NCBI GenBank assembly: GCA_028281665.1
Contig: JANQJK010000013.1
Location: forward strand, 57,841-121,840
DNA length: 64,000 nt
Source of the DNA: Hyphococcus sp.
Lineage (GTDB): Bacteria > Pseudomonadota > Alphaproteobacteria > Caulobacterales > Parvularculaceae
Direction of reading: 5' to 3'
Part shown: in pieces, positions 10,714 to 18,884 of the stretch
Numbering within the stretch: position 1 is the stretch's first letter
How the letters are laid out: every line of letters starts with the position of its first letter
The notes under the pieces: model-generated
Databases searched by the model: none
Told to the model about the DNA's origin: nothing
The model's input: only the letters and a program-made list of their open reading frames with translations
Made by a program: the position numbers and the translations under genes

Positions 10714-11175
10714 TTAACTTCCCGTCTCGTCCTCTTTCCAAACGCCTTGTTCTTTCAGCGCCTCAGCGACTTCCTTCGGCATGTAGTTTTCGTCGTGCTT
10801 GGCAAGGACATTGTCGGCGGTCATGACGCCGTCGCCGGTCATGCGGCCCTGGACCACGACGCCCTGGCCTTCCCGAAAGAGATCGGGGAGGAGCCCGGCG
10901 AAATTGACGCGCACGACAGCCGCGCCGCCATCCTCCACGGTGAAGGAGACAACATCGCCGGTTTCCGCCCGGTCATATTCAACGCTTTCGTAGGCAACGA
11001 GACCGCCGAGGCGGATCGGGCTCGTCGGCGTTTCGTCGAGTAAAGCCAGTTCTGACGGCGTATAGAAATAGGTGATTGAGCCGCGCAGGGCGTAAAGGGT
11101 CAGGGCGACGGCGCCGGCGGCGGCGAGAAAGATCCCGCCAAACAGGATGAGACGCTGTTGTTTCTTCGGATTCAT
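10714..11175 (-). CDS. ccmE: Cytochrome c maturation protein CcmE
   Basis: Heme-binding VLAKHDENYMPKEV. Confidence 0.96.
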   Translation of the reverse strand: MNPKKQQRLILFGGIFLAAAGAVALTLYALRGSITYFYTPSELALLDETPTSPIRLGGLVAYESVEYDRAETGDVVSFTVEDGGAAVVRVNFAGLLPDLFREGQGVVVQGRMTGDGVMTADNVLAKHDENYMPKEVAEALKEQGVWKEDETGS

Positions 11176-11927
11176 CGTTCCACCAGGCTTGCGGGCGACG
11201 GCGCGCTGGCGCTTTCCATCCGGGCAAGGCGTCGCGCCATCAGTTCGTTACGCATGGATGCGAGCAGTAACGCCACATAGCCGAACACATAAGCGCCAAT
11301 CGTAAAAAACAAAGGGGTCAGCATGTCGGCGTGTATCGACGGGCCGCCGGCGCGCAGAACGCTCGCCGGCTGGTGCAGGCTGTTCCACCAGTCGACGGAG
11401 AACTTGATGATGGGCACGTTCACAAATCCGACGATTGCGAGGATCGCGGCCAGTTTGGCGGCGCGCGTCTTGTCGGGAATGGCGCGCCACAGGGCCATGT
11501 AGCCGAGATAGAGAAAGAACAGGATCAACACGCTCGTCAGCCGCGCATCCCACGCCCACCAGGCGCCCCACATGGGCTTGCCCCATAGCGACCCGGTGAA
11601 CAGGGCGAGGAAGGTAAACGCCGCGCCGATTGGCGCTGTTTCCTTGGCGGCGACATCGGCCAGCGGATGTTTCCAGACAAAGCCCGCGATGGACGATATG
11701 GCCATCGCCGAATAGCAGAACATCGCCATCCAGGCGGCGGGAACGTGAACATACATGATGCGCACGGTCTCGCCCTGCTGGTAGTCCGCAGGCGAATTAA
11801 AAAGCGCAAAGTACAGCCCGAATGCGCCGAGGAGCGCCGCAGCGATGAGCGATACCGGAAACGCACGCGCCGCAATGCGTTCGAAGCGCACGGGATTGGC
11901 GAGTTCATATAGGCTGGTTGCGGCCAT
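11172..11927 (-). CDS. ccmC: Heme ABC transporter permease CcmC
   Basis: VHVPAAWMAMFCY and GKPMWGAWWAWDARLTS WWD-type motif. Confidence 0.96.
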   Translation of the reverse strand: MAATSLYELANPVRFERIAARAFPVSLIAAALLGAFGLYFALFNSPADYQQGETVRIMYVHVPAAWMAMFCYSAMAISSIAGFVWKHPLADVAAKETAPIGAAFTFLALFTGSLWGKPMWGAWWAWDARLTSVLILFFLYLGYMALWRAIPDKTRAAKLAAILAIVGFVNVPIIKFSVDWWNSLHQPASVLRAGGPSIHADMLTPLFFTIGAYVFGYVALLLASMRNELMARRLARMESASAPSPASLVER

Positions 11928-11928
11928 A

Positions 11929-12597
11929 TCAGTCTAGGTTGAAGCGGAGTGCGGCGGCGCTGGCAAGGGGAGAAAAGATCGCAGCAAAAAGGCTCGACGC
12001 GCCGAGGAGCGCAAGGTTGGCGCCGTATTGCGGATCGCCCGCCGCGCCGGCGCTCGCTGCGCCCGCGCCGAAAATCAGGATCGGCGCGTAAAGCGGGCTG
12101 ACGATAATGGCGATCAGCAGCCCGGCGCGAGGGAGCGCCGCGGTGAGCGCCGCGGCAAACGAGCCGATGAGGGAGAGCCCCGGCGCGCCGATCAGCAGCG
12201 ACAGGAGGAGCGGCCAGAGCGCCGGGCCCTCGATATTGAAAAGCAGCGCAAGGATCGGTGTTGCGGCGGTGAGCAACAGACCGGTCGATATCCAGTGCGC
12301 CGTCGCCTTGGCGAAAGCCGTGAGCGCCAGCACGTCGCTCGTTTCGGCGAGTACGTCGAGGGAGCCGTCTTCGCGGTCGGGCCGGTAGACCTGTTCCAGC
12401 GATATCAGCGTTGCAAGCAGGGCCGATGTCCACAGGACCGGCGCGGCGATGTCAGACATGAGGGCGAGGTCCGGGCCGACAGCCAGCGCAAAGAGAACAA
12501 TCGTCAGGGCAAAGAAGGAAACCGCTTGCAAGGCCCCGCCGCCGGCGCGAAACGCCAGCGCGACGTCCCTTGCGATGATCGCGAAGAATGCGCTCAT
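11929..12597 (-). CDS. ccmB: Heme exporter protein CcmB
   Basis: LEQVYRPDREDGSLDVL; adjacent to ccmA/ccmC. Confidence 0.93.
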   Translation of the reverse strand: MSAFFAIIARDVALAFRAGGGALQAVSFFALTIVLFALAVGPDLALMSDIAAPVLWTSALLATLISLEQVYRPDREDGSLDVLAETSDVLALTAFAKATAHWISTGLLLTAATPILALLFNIEGPALWPLLLSLLIGAPGLSLIGSFAAALTAALPRAGLLIAIIVSPLYAPILIFGAGAASAGAAGDPQYGANLALLGASSLFAAIFSPLASAAALRFNLD

Positions 12598-13187
12598 GGT
12601 TGCAGCTCCAGCGTCCGCGCGCCCGGCGCATCGAGCGGTTCATGGGTCGCAATGATCGCGGCGCCGCCGCGGGCGCGATGTTCGGCAAGCAACCGTTCGA
12701 ACGCTGTTGTCGATGCTGCATCAAGGCCCGCGGTCGGTTCATCGACGATCCAGATCGCCCGCCCCGAAAGGACAAGCCGCGCAAGGCCGAGCCGGCGTTG
12801 ATAGCCTGTGGAGAGTTCGCGCATGGGCCGGTGTTCGACCGGCTCCAGCCCCAGTGCGGCGCGGGCGGCGGCGACGCGGGCGCCGTAAAGGGCCGCCCAG
12901 AAGCGCAAATTCTCATTCACGGTAAGGGTGGGTTTGCCCGCGTTCAGCACGCCGCAGAAAACCCGTTGACGGTCGTCGCTGACGACGACTTCTCCGCCCG
13001 CCGGCGTCAGCAGTCCCGCGAAGGCGCGCAAAAGCGTTGTCTTGCCGGCGCCGTTGGGGCCGCGAATGACAACCGCATCGCCGGGTTCGATCGCCAGATT
13101 GACCCCATCGACAATGACGCGCCCGCCGCGCGCGACCGCAAGGTCGCAGGCGGCAAGCGTTACAGTGTATCGGGCAGCGTCGGGCAT
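12594..13187 (-). CDS. ccmA: Heme ABC exporter ATP-binding protein CcmA
   Basis: Walker [13 protein letters not shown], Walker [13 protein letters not shown]. Confidence 0.95.
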   Translation of the reverse strand: MPDAARYTVTLAACDLAVARGGRVIVDGVNLAIEPGDAVVIRGPNGAGKTTLLRAFAGLLTPAGGEVVVSDDRQRVFCGVLNAGKPTLTVNENLRFWAALYGARVAAARAALGLEPVEHRPMRELSTGYQRRLGLARLVLSGRAIWIVDEPTAGLDAASTTAFERLLAEHRARGGAAIIATHEPLDAPGARTLELQP

Positions 13188-13309
13188 GGCGGCGGACCAT
13201 AGGCGCGCTCGCCCACGGCGTCGATGCGGAAAAGCGGCGCGGCGCCTTAGGGTTCAAAGCGTCTCCGCCGCCTGCTAACCAAGTTGCAGCGACAAACCGG
13301 GAGGGAGCT

Positions 13310-14422
13310 ATGAAAACCAGAGCCGCCATCGCCGTCGAACCGAACAAGCCGCTTGTCATCGAGGAAGTGGACCTCGAAGGACCCAGGGCAGGCGAGGTGC
13401 TGGTGGAGATCATGGCGACGGGCATTTGTCATACGGATGCGTACACGCTTGAGGGGAAGGACTCCGAGGGAATTTTTCCTTCTATCCTTGGCCATGAGGG
13501 CGCGGGGGTCGTTCGCGAAGTCGGCGCCGGCGTCACATCTGTTCAGCCCGGCGATCATGTGATTCCGCTTTACACAGCCGAATGCCGGCAGTGCAAAACC
13601 TGTCTCTCCCAGAAATCCAACCTTTGTACCTCAGTGCGCGCGACGCAGGGCAAAGGCGTCATGCCTGACGGAACGAGCCGGTTTTCATGGAAGGGCGAGA
13701 CGCTTGCGCACTATATGGGCTGCTCGACCTTTTCGAACTTCACGGTGTTGTCGGAATACTCCGTTGCGAAAATTCGCAAAGACGCGCCCTTTGACAAAGC
13801 CTGCTACATCGGTTGCGGCGTGACGACCGGCGTCGGCGCCGTGGTCTGGACCGCCGGCGTGGAGCCTGGCGCCAATGTCGCCATCTTCGGTTTGGGCGGT
13901 ATTGGGCTGAACGTCATTCAGGGTGCGAAGATGGTGGGCGCCGACAAGATCATCGGCGTCGACATCAATCCCGGACGCGAACAGATTGCACGCGAATTCG
14001 GAATGACGGATTTCATCAACGCCAGGGATGTGGGCGCGTCGAATGTTGTCGATGCGGTAATCGGCCTCACCGACGGCGGCGCGGACTACTCGTTCGACTG
14101 CACCGGCAATACCGACGTCATGCGTCAGGCGCTGGAATGCTGTCATCGCGGCTGGGGCCAGTCGATCATCATTGGCGTCGCCGAAGCGGGCAAGGAAATC
14201 TCAACGCGTCCGTTCCAGCTTGTCACGGGCCGGGTCTGGAAGGGCACTGCCTTTGGCGGCGCACGGGGACGCACGGACACCCCAAAAGTCGTCGACTGGT
14301 ACATGGACGACAAGATTCAAATCGACCCACTCATCACACATACGATGCCGCTTGAAGACATCAACAAGGCTTTTGACCTGATGCATGCGGGTGAGAGCAT
14401 TCGATCCGTTGTTGTCTACTGA
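13310..14422 (+). CDS. frmA: S-(hydroxymethyl)glutathione dehydrogenase / class III alcohol dehydrogenase
   Basis: [34 protein letters not shown]. Confidence 0.97.
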   Translation: MKTRAAIAVEPNKPLVIEEVDLEGPRAGEVLVEIMATGICHTDAYTLEGKDSEGIFPSILGHEGAGVVREVGAGVTSVQPGDHVIPLYTAECRQCKTCLSQKSNLCTSVRATQGKGVMPDGTSRFSWKGETLAHYMGCSTFSNFTVLSEYSVAKIRKDAPFDKACYIGCGVTTGVGAVVWTAGVEPGANVAIFGLGGIGLNVIQGAKMVGADKIIGVDINPGREQIAREFGMTDFINARDVGASNVVDAVIGLTDGGADYSFDCTGNTDVMRQALECCHRGWGQSIIIGVAEAGKEISTRPFQLVTGRVWKGTAFGGARGRTDTPKVVDWYMDDKIQIDPLITHTMPLEDINKAFDLMHAGESIRSVVVY

Positions 14423-14447
14423 ATTATTCAGCACAAAGGAAAAACTC

Positions 14448-14834
14448 ATGACCATCTTCACTCACATCATGGTCGGCTCGAACGACAAGGAAAAATCGAA
14501 GGCGTTTTACGACGCCGCATTAACGCCTCTCGGCATCAAGAATATGGGGACCTTCGGCGATACCGGGACGTTGCTTTACGGCGCCGAACAGCCGGAGTTT
14601 TGGGTGACGTCCCCGCGCGACGGCAACACCGCGACCCATGCCAATGGCGGCACAATCGGCTTTATCGCACCGTCGCGCAAAGCCGTTGATGAATTCCACA
14701 CCGGCGGCGTCGCCAACGGCGGAACCTGCGAGGGCGAACCGGGCCCGCGCGATTTTTCACCGACCGCCTATGCCGCTTATATGCGCGACCCTGATGGCAA
14801 CAAAATCTGCGCCTATTGCATGAAGGCTGAGTAA
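14448..14834 (+). CDS. VOC (glyoxalase/bleomycin resistance) family protein
   Basis: HIMVGSNDKEKSKAFYDAALTPLGI ... MRDPDGNKICAYC. Confidence 0.85.
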   Translation: MTIFTHIMVGSNDKEKSKAFYDAALTPLGIKNMGTFGDTGTLLYGAEQPEFWVTSPRDGNTATHANGGTIGFIAPSRKAVDEFHTGGVANGGTCEGEPGPRDFSPTAYAAYMRDPDGNKICAYCMKAE

Positions 14835-15673
14835 TGCGCGAAGTCTCTGCCGCGAAGTGTTTCGGCGGAACACAGGCCGTTTACGCGCACGCTTCGGCGT
14901 CGACGGGCGCCGAAATGAAATTTTCGGTGTTCACGCCGCCGGAGGATATTTACGGCGGAGGACCGTTCCCGACGCTTTACTGGCTATCGGGGCTCACCTG
15001 CACGGAAGAGAATTTCATCATCAAATCAGGCTTCCAGCGTTATGCCGCGGAGCTTGGGCTGATGGTCGTCGGTCCGGATACGTCGCCGCGGGGAGAGGGC
15101 GTGCCCGACGATCCGGAAGGCGCTTATGATTTTGGGCTCGCGGCGGGATTTTATTGTAACGCCACCGAGGAGCCGTGGGCACAGCATTATCAAATGTACG
15201 ACTACGTGACGAAAGAGCTGCCGGCTCTGGTCAGCAGGGAATTTCCGACGGACGAAGCGCGCGTCGGCGTGTTTGGGCACTCCATGGGCGGGCATGGAGC
15301 GCTGACGGTGCATCTGAAGAACCCGGATCAGTTTAAAACGTGTTCGGCCTTCGCGCCGATCGTGGCGCCGTCGCAGGTTCCGTGGGGGCGTAAAGCATTT
15401 ACGCATTATCTGGGTTCGGACGAATCCCGCTGGGCTGACTATGACGCTGCACAGCTTGTTGCGAACCGTCCAAGCGGTGCGGAAATCCTGATCGATCAAG
15501 GGACGGCGGACGCTTTCCTTGAAGAACAGTTGAAGCCTGAACTTTTCGCTGCCGCCGCCCAGGCCGCGGGCCAGAAAGCAACCGTTCGAATGCAGGACGG
15601 TTACGATCACTCCTTCTATTTCATTGCAACATTTATTGAAGACCACCTGCGTTGGCACAAAGAGCGGCTCTAG
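14834..15673 (+). CDS. fghA: S-formylglutathione hydrolase
   Basis: YWLSGLTCTEENFIIKSG and VGVFGHSMGGHGAL nucleophile elbow. Confidence 0.97.
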   Translation: MREVSAAKCFGGTQAVYAHASASTGAEMKFSVFTPPEDIYGGGPFPTLYWLSGLTCTEENFIIKSGFQRYAAELGLMVVGPDTSPRGEGVPDDPEGAYDFGLAAGFYCNATEEPWAQHYQMYDYVTKELPALVSREFPTDEARVGVFGHSMGGHGALTVHLKNPDQFKTCSAFAPIVAPSQVPWGRKAFTHYLGSDESRWADYDAAQLVANRPSGAEILIDQGTADAFLEEQLKPELFAAAAQAAGQKATVRMQDGYDHSFYFIATFIEDHLRWHKERL

Positions 15674-15719
15674 ATAGGGATTGATCCGGGCGGGAGGGTG
15701 TTTGACTTCGGAGAACGCC

Positions 15720-15932
15720 ATGACGAGACCGGCTGTCCTGTTACCCGCCATTCTGTTTTTTCAATCCTGTGCGTCCGGCGCCTGGGATGCCGCGGTGACC
15801 GGCATGTGCATCGCCGCGGAGGCGAATTGCATGAAAGACTGTTATCGCGACGACGAAGGCCGTTACGGCGGCGGCTATGGAGCGAAGGCCTGCGAAGCGA
15901 GTTGTTCGAGCGGCTGCGCCTTTTCGTACTGA
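15720..15932 (+). CDS. Small Cys-rich secreted or lipoprotein-like protein, function unknown
   Basis: MTRPAVLLPAILFFQSCASG signal-like N-terminus; six further cysteines in about 50 aa. Confidence 0.55.
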   Translation: MTRPAVLLPAILFFQSCASGAWDAAVTGMCIAAEANCMKDCYRDDEGRYGGGYGAKACEASCSSGCAFSY

Positions 15933-16181
15933 AGCTGGCTTACAGTCCGAACGGGTCGAAGGTTGCCGCGGTTACGGATACGTCAACGCCGGCGCACTGC
16001 GTGAAGCCTTGCGCCGGCGCGTCCGCCATCTGTTTAGTCGTTATCCGTTTCGGGACGTTTCCTCCGCAGACGGCGGAAATTCCGAAAACGAGTGTATGAC
16101 AAAAATACTGCAAGGTCATTTTGCAGATGCGAAGAGACGGTTTTCGGAGCGCGCGACTGACCCCGCCGGGCGGCGACGGCG

Positions 16182-16826
16182 TTATTTCAGCGTCGCGGTC
16201 TGTTTTTTGAGCATTTCCGCAAAAAGGGCGCGGTCGTCGCCGGGAACGTATGGCGCAATCATCATCATCGTCGAATGGACGCCATTGTTGATGACGCTGC
16301 TGTTGTCGCCTTTCTCACCGGCAAGGCTAACAAATTGAAGCCAGAATGTCAGATGCGCTGCGAACCGGGCGGCGAGCGCGGCCCGTTCGGCGCCGGAGCA
16401 CTCAATCGCCCCTTCGCCGGCGAGCGCGGAGAGGATCGACGCGGCCGTTTCTTCCTTGAGACGGAGTATCCTTGCAAAGCGAGGGCGCAGATCTGGGCAG
16501 CGCTCAAGGATGCCGGTGAGGTTGTTATAGAAAAACCGGAAGTCGTTGATCTCTTCAAAGACGATGTAAATGTATATCCAGTTATCCTCTATCGACAGCG
16601 CCCGTTTAATTGGCGCACTGAGGACCTGGCGAATTTCTTCCTCGAAGTCGTCGAACAACGCTTCGATGATCGCTTCCTTGCCTTTGAAGTGATAGTAGAG
16701 ATTGCCGGGGCTGATATCGAGGACGCCGGCGATTTCAACGGTCGAGACCTGCGCCTCGCCTTCCTCGTTAAACAGCGCGAGCGCCGTTTTGAGAATACGG
16801 TCGCGGGTTTTGACCTTGCGGGCCAT
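16182..16826 (-). CDS. TetR/AcrR family transcriptional regulator
   Basis: RILKTALALFNEEGEAQVSTVEIAGVLDISPGNLYYHFKGKEAII HTH. Confidence 0.93.
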   Translation of the reverse strand: MARKVKTRDRILKTALALFNEEGEAQVSTVEIAGVLDISPGNLYYHFKGKEAIIEALFDDFEEEIRQVLSAPIKRALSIEDNWIYIYIVFEEINDFRFFYNNLTGILERCPDLRPRFARILRLKEETAASILSALAGEGAIECSGAERAALAARFAAHLTFWLQFVSLAGEKGDNSSVINNGVHSTMMMIAPYVPGDDRALFAEMLKKQTATLK

Positions 16827-16835
16827 TGCCGCTCG

Positions 16836-17258
16836 TCAACCCGACTGCTTCTTTGCCGTTTTTCGCTTCGCCGGTTTCTTCTTAGCCGGCGCGGCGCCGA
16901 TGAGCATGTCGAGCTTGTCCTCGATCGCCGTCAGTCGCGCTTCGATTGCGTCGAGACGGCTTTCGCCGCCGACCGCGCCGAGTTTCAGCCTTTCACGCAT
17001 GTCTCGGATGCGGTCTTCCATGGAAAAACTGGACGGCGCGACGCGCCTGGCGATCTCGCGGCCGCGGGTTTCGACGGCGTCTTCTATTTCTTCGCCGCGC
17101 TCGACGAGATCTTCAAAATACTTGCTGGTCTCGTCCGATACTTTGGCGATCGATTCCTGAGCGTCCGAAAACGCCCGGCCATATGCGCCGATGCCGGCGA
17201 GCCAGATTTTGCGCGCCATGTCGCCGGCAGGGCCCGGCGGTGTTTTTTTCTTGGCCAT
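16836..17258 (-). CDS. Phasin family protein (PhaF/PhaI-like)
   Basis: ARKIWLAGIGAYGRAFSDAQES plus Lys/Ala-rich C-terminus. Confidence 0.8.
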   Translation of the reverse strand: MAKKKTPPGPAGDMARKIWLAGIGAYGRAFSDAQESIAKVSDETSKYFEDLVERGEEIEDAVETRGREIARRVAPSSFSMEDRIRDMRERLKLGAVGGESRLDAIEARLTAIEDKLDMLIGAAPAKKKPAKRKTAKKQSG

Positions 17259-17332
17259 GGAAAACTCCTGTTCTGCGGCGCGGGCGCCACTATGGCGGCT
17301 TTCATTCCGTAAGCAAATCCGGCGCTTACGAG

Positions 17333-17364
17333 AAAAAGGGGCGCTCCCTCGCGGGAACGCCCCT
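17333..17364 (-). terminator. Rho-independent terminator downstream of the second phasin
   Basis: Minus strand AGGGGCGTTCCC-GCGA-GGGAGCGCCCCTTTTTC. Confidence 0.8.
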
Positions 17365-17387
17365 GATACGCAACTGAAAAAGCGGTC

Positions 17388-17774
17388 TTACGCAGCTTTT
17401 TTCGTGGCACGCTTGGACGCTTTCTTTTTCGTCAGCGCCGTAAGTTTTTTGTTCAGTGCAGCGACTTCCGCTTCGAGTTCATCGATGCGGCCCTGGTTGC
17501 CTTTTGCGGTCGGGAAAAAACGACGCAGGCCTTCAAAGGTGAAACGGTCGCCGTACATTTCATTCGTGCGTTCGCGAACATCAGCGAATGCGTCTTGTGC
17601 GCGGGTTTCAACCTTTTCGCCTTTCTCGACGAATTCGTCGAAGATCTCAGCGCCTTTGCCCGTCAGGATGGCTTCAGCGCGCTCGTAGGCGGCGCCGTAA
17701 ACGCCGAGATGGGCGAGCCAGCCTTTGCGGATTGCGTCACGCGGGGTGAGGGCGGTTTCAGTTTTCTTGGCCAT
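17388..17774 (-). CDS. Phasin family protein
   Basis: RDAIRKGWLAHLGVYGAAYERAEAIL plus KKASKRATKKAA tail. Confidence 0.8.
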   Translation of the reverse strand: MAKKTETALTPRDAIRKGWLAHLGVYGAAYERAEAILTGKGAEIFDEFVEKGEKVETRAQDAFADVRERTNEMYGDRFTFEGLRRFFPTAKGNQGRIDELEAEVAALNKKLTALTKKKASKRATKKAA

Positions 17775-17900
17775 TTCTAGTTCCTTTCAAATGTCGGGCC
17801 CGCCGGCGCTTTGGGGTGCGGGATTGGGGCGAGGCGCCAGCGAGCCAATTCCTTGGCTTCGGGAGCAAGGTAGGGAGAGAATTTAGAATGTTCGCCCAAA

Positions 17901-17919
17901 TTTTGTGCGCCGCACAAAA
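17901..17919. promoter_or_regulatory. Perfect 9-bp-arm palindrome in the phasin/imuA intergenic region
   Basis: TTTTGTGCG-C-CGCACAAAA; contains TGC-N3-GCA. Confidence 0.55.
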
Positions 17920-17947
17920 AAACTTGCCAATTGCGCCGCCGGGATAA

Positions 17948-17962
17948 GAACATATAGTGAAC
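17948..17962 (+). promoter_or_regulatory. Alphaproteobacterial-type LexA (SOS) box
   Basis: GAAC-ATATAGT-GAAC (GAAC-N7-GAAC); overlaps a TTGCGC-N16-TATAGT promoter-like pair. Confidence 0.75.
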
Positions 17963-18024
17963 ATCTGTAGGATGAGTTTGCAGTCCCGGGCGGGGGCGCC
18001 GCCCAAATCACTGGGAGAATGCGG

Positions 18025-18108
18025 ATGTTTTTAAAACTGAGGCTTCTCCTCCGGAAAGCAAAAAGGCGGATCGAGCTGCAACTCAAAATCCGCCTTAAAC
18101 TCTTCTAG
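18025..18108 (+). CDS. Possible 27-aa cationic amphipathic peptide in the SOS-controlled leader
   Basis: GGGAG SD-like sequence 7 nt upstream; MFLKLRLLLRKAKRRIELQLKIRLKLF*; not in the supplied ORF track because it is short. Confidence 0.35.
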   Translation: MFLKLRLLLRKAKRRIELQLKIRLKLF

Positions 18109-18197
18109 AGGCCGAGGGGGGCGGGGAAACCCGCTCCCTGAGGCCCGGTGAACATAGCGTGCCACCTATCCGGTTACAATAACGCTAAGGGTTTCTC

Positions 18198-18884
18198 ATG
18201 GGCGTGAAGGCGCCGCCAAATCTGCCGCTATTTAAAGGCGCGGGGCTTGCCCGCTCCCGAACCCATGAGGCGTTCGGCGCCGGCGCGCGCACTTTTGCAG
18301 CCATGGTGGCCGGGTGCGCCGGCGCGTTGGAAAGGGATGCCGTGGTGTGGGTGCGACGGGTCCATGACCGCCGCCAGCTCAATCCCTTGGGGCTTGCTGA
18401 GTTCGTGGATCCGGCGCGTATCCTCCTGGCTGAATGCGAGCGCCCGGTCGATATTCTCTGGACCATGGAGGAGGCCATGCGGCTCGGCTCAGCCGGGGTC
18501 GTCATTGCCGAACTCAGCAAGCCGCCGGACCTCAAAGTCAGCCGCCGGCTCCAGCTTGCGGCGGAAGCGGGCGACGCCATCGGCCTCTGTCTGGTTGACG
18601 ATACGCCGGTCGGCAACGCCGCCGAAACCCGCTGGTTCTGCGCCCCCTCTCCAAGCGTCGACGACCTCGACTCGACTCGCTGGCGTCTTTCCCGCATAAA
18701 GAACAAAAAGGGAACATTGGGGGCGTGGGAGATCGAATGGGATGCAGAAGCGGGTTCTATCGCTGTGGTTTCCAGGATTGCCGGCGGACCGGATGGCGCG
18801 GTCGGCGGGGTTTTCGGATCTCATGGGGCCGTTCGCCGTGGTCGCGGAGGAGAAAAACGCGCTTCGGCTCTTTTCCCTGAATGA
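18198..18884 (+). CDS. imuA: ImuA-like SOS mutagenesis protein
   Basis: LGLAEFVDPARILLAECERPVDILWTMEEAMRLGSAGVVIAEL; upstream of imuB-dnaE2. Confidence 0.85.
   Translation: MGVKAPPNLPLFKGAGLARSRTHEAFGAGARTFAAMVAGCAGALERDAVVWVRRVHDRRQLNPLGLAEFVDPARILLAECERPVDILWTMEEAMRLGSAGVVIAELSKPPDLKVSRRLQLAAEAGDAIGLCLVDDTPVGNAAETRWFCAPSPSVDDLDSTRWRLSRIKNKKGTLGAWEIEWDAEAGSIAVVSRIAGGPDGAVGGVFGSHGAVRRGRGGEKRASALFPE

Noticed and set aside
16108-16126. CTGCAA-N7-TTGCAG inverted repeat that could be read as a PhaR-like site
   Set aside because: Lies downstream of the TetR gene rather than in a promoter, arms only 6 bp; likely chance.
16275-17312. 345-aa plus-strand ORF
   Set aside because: Antisense to the TetR regulator and a phasin, both with recognisable family motifs; shadow ORF.
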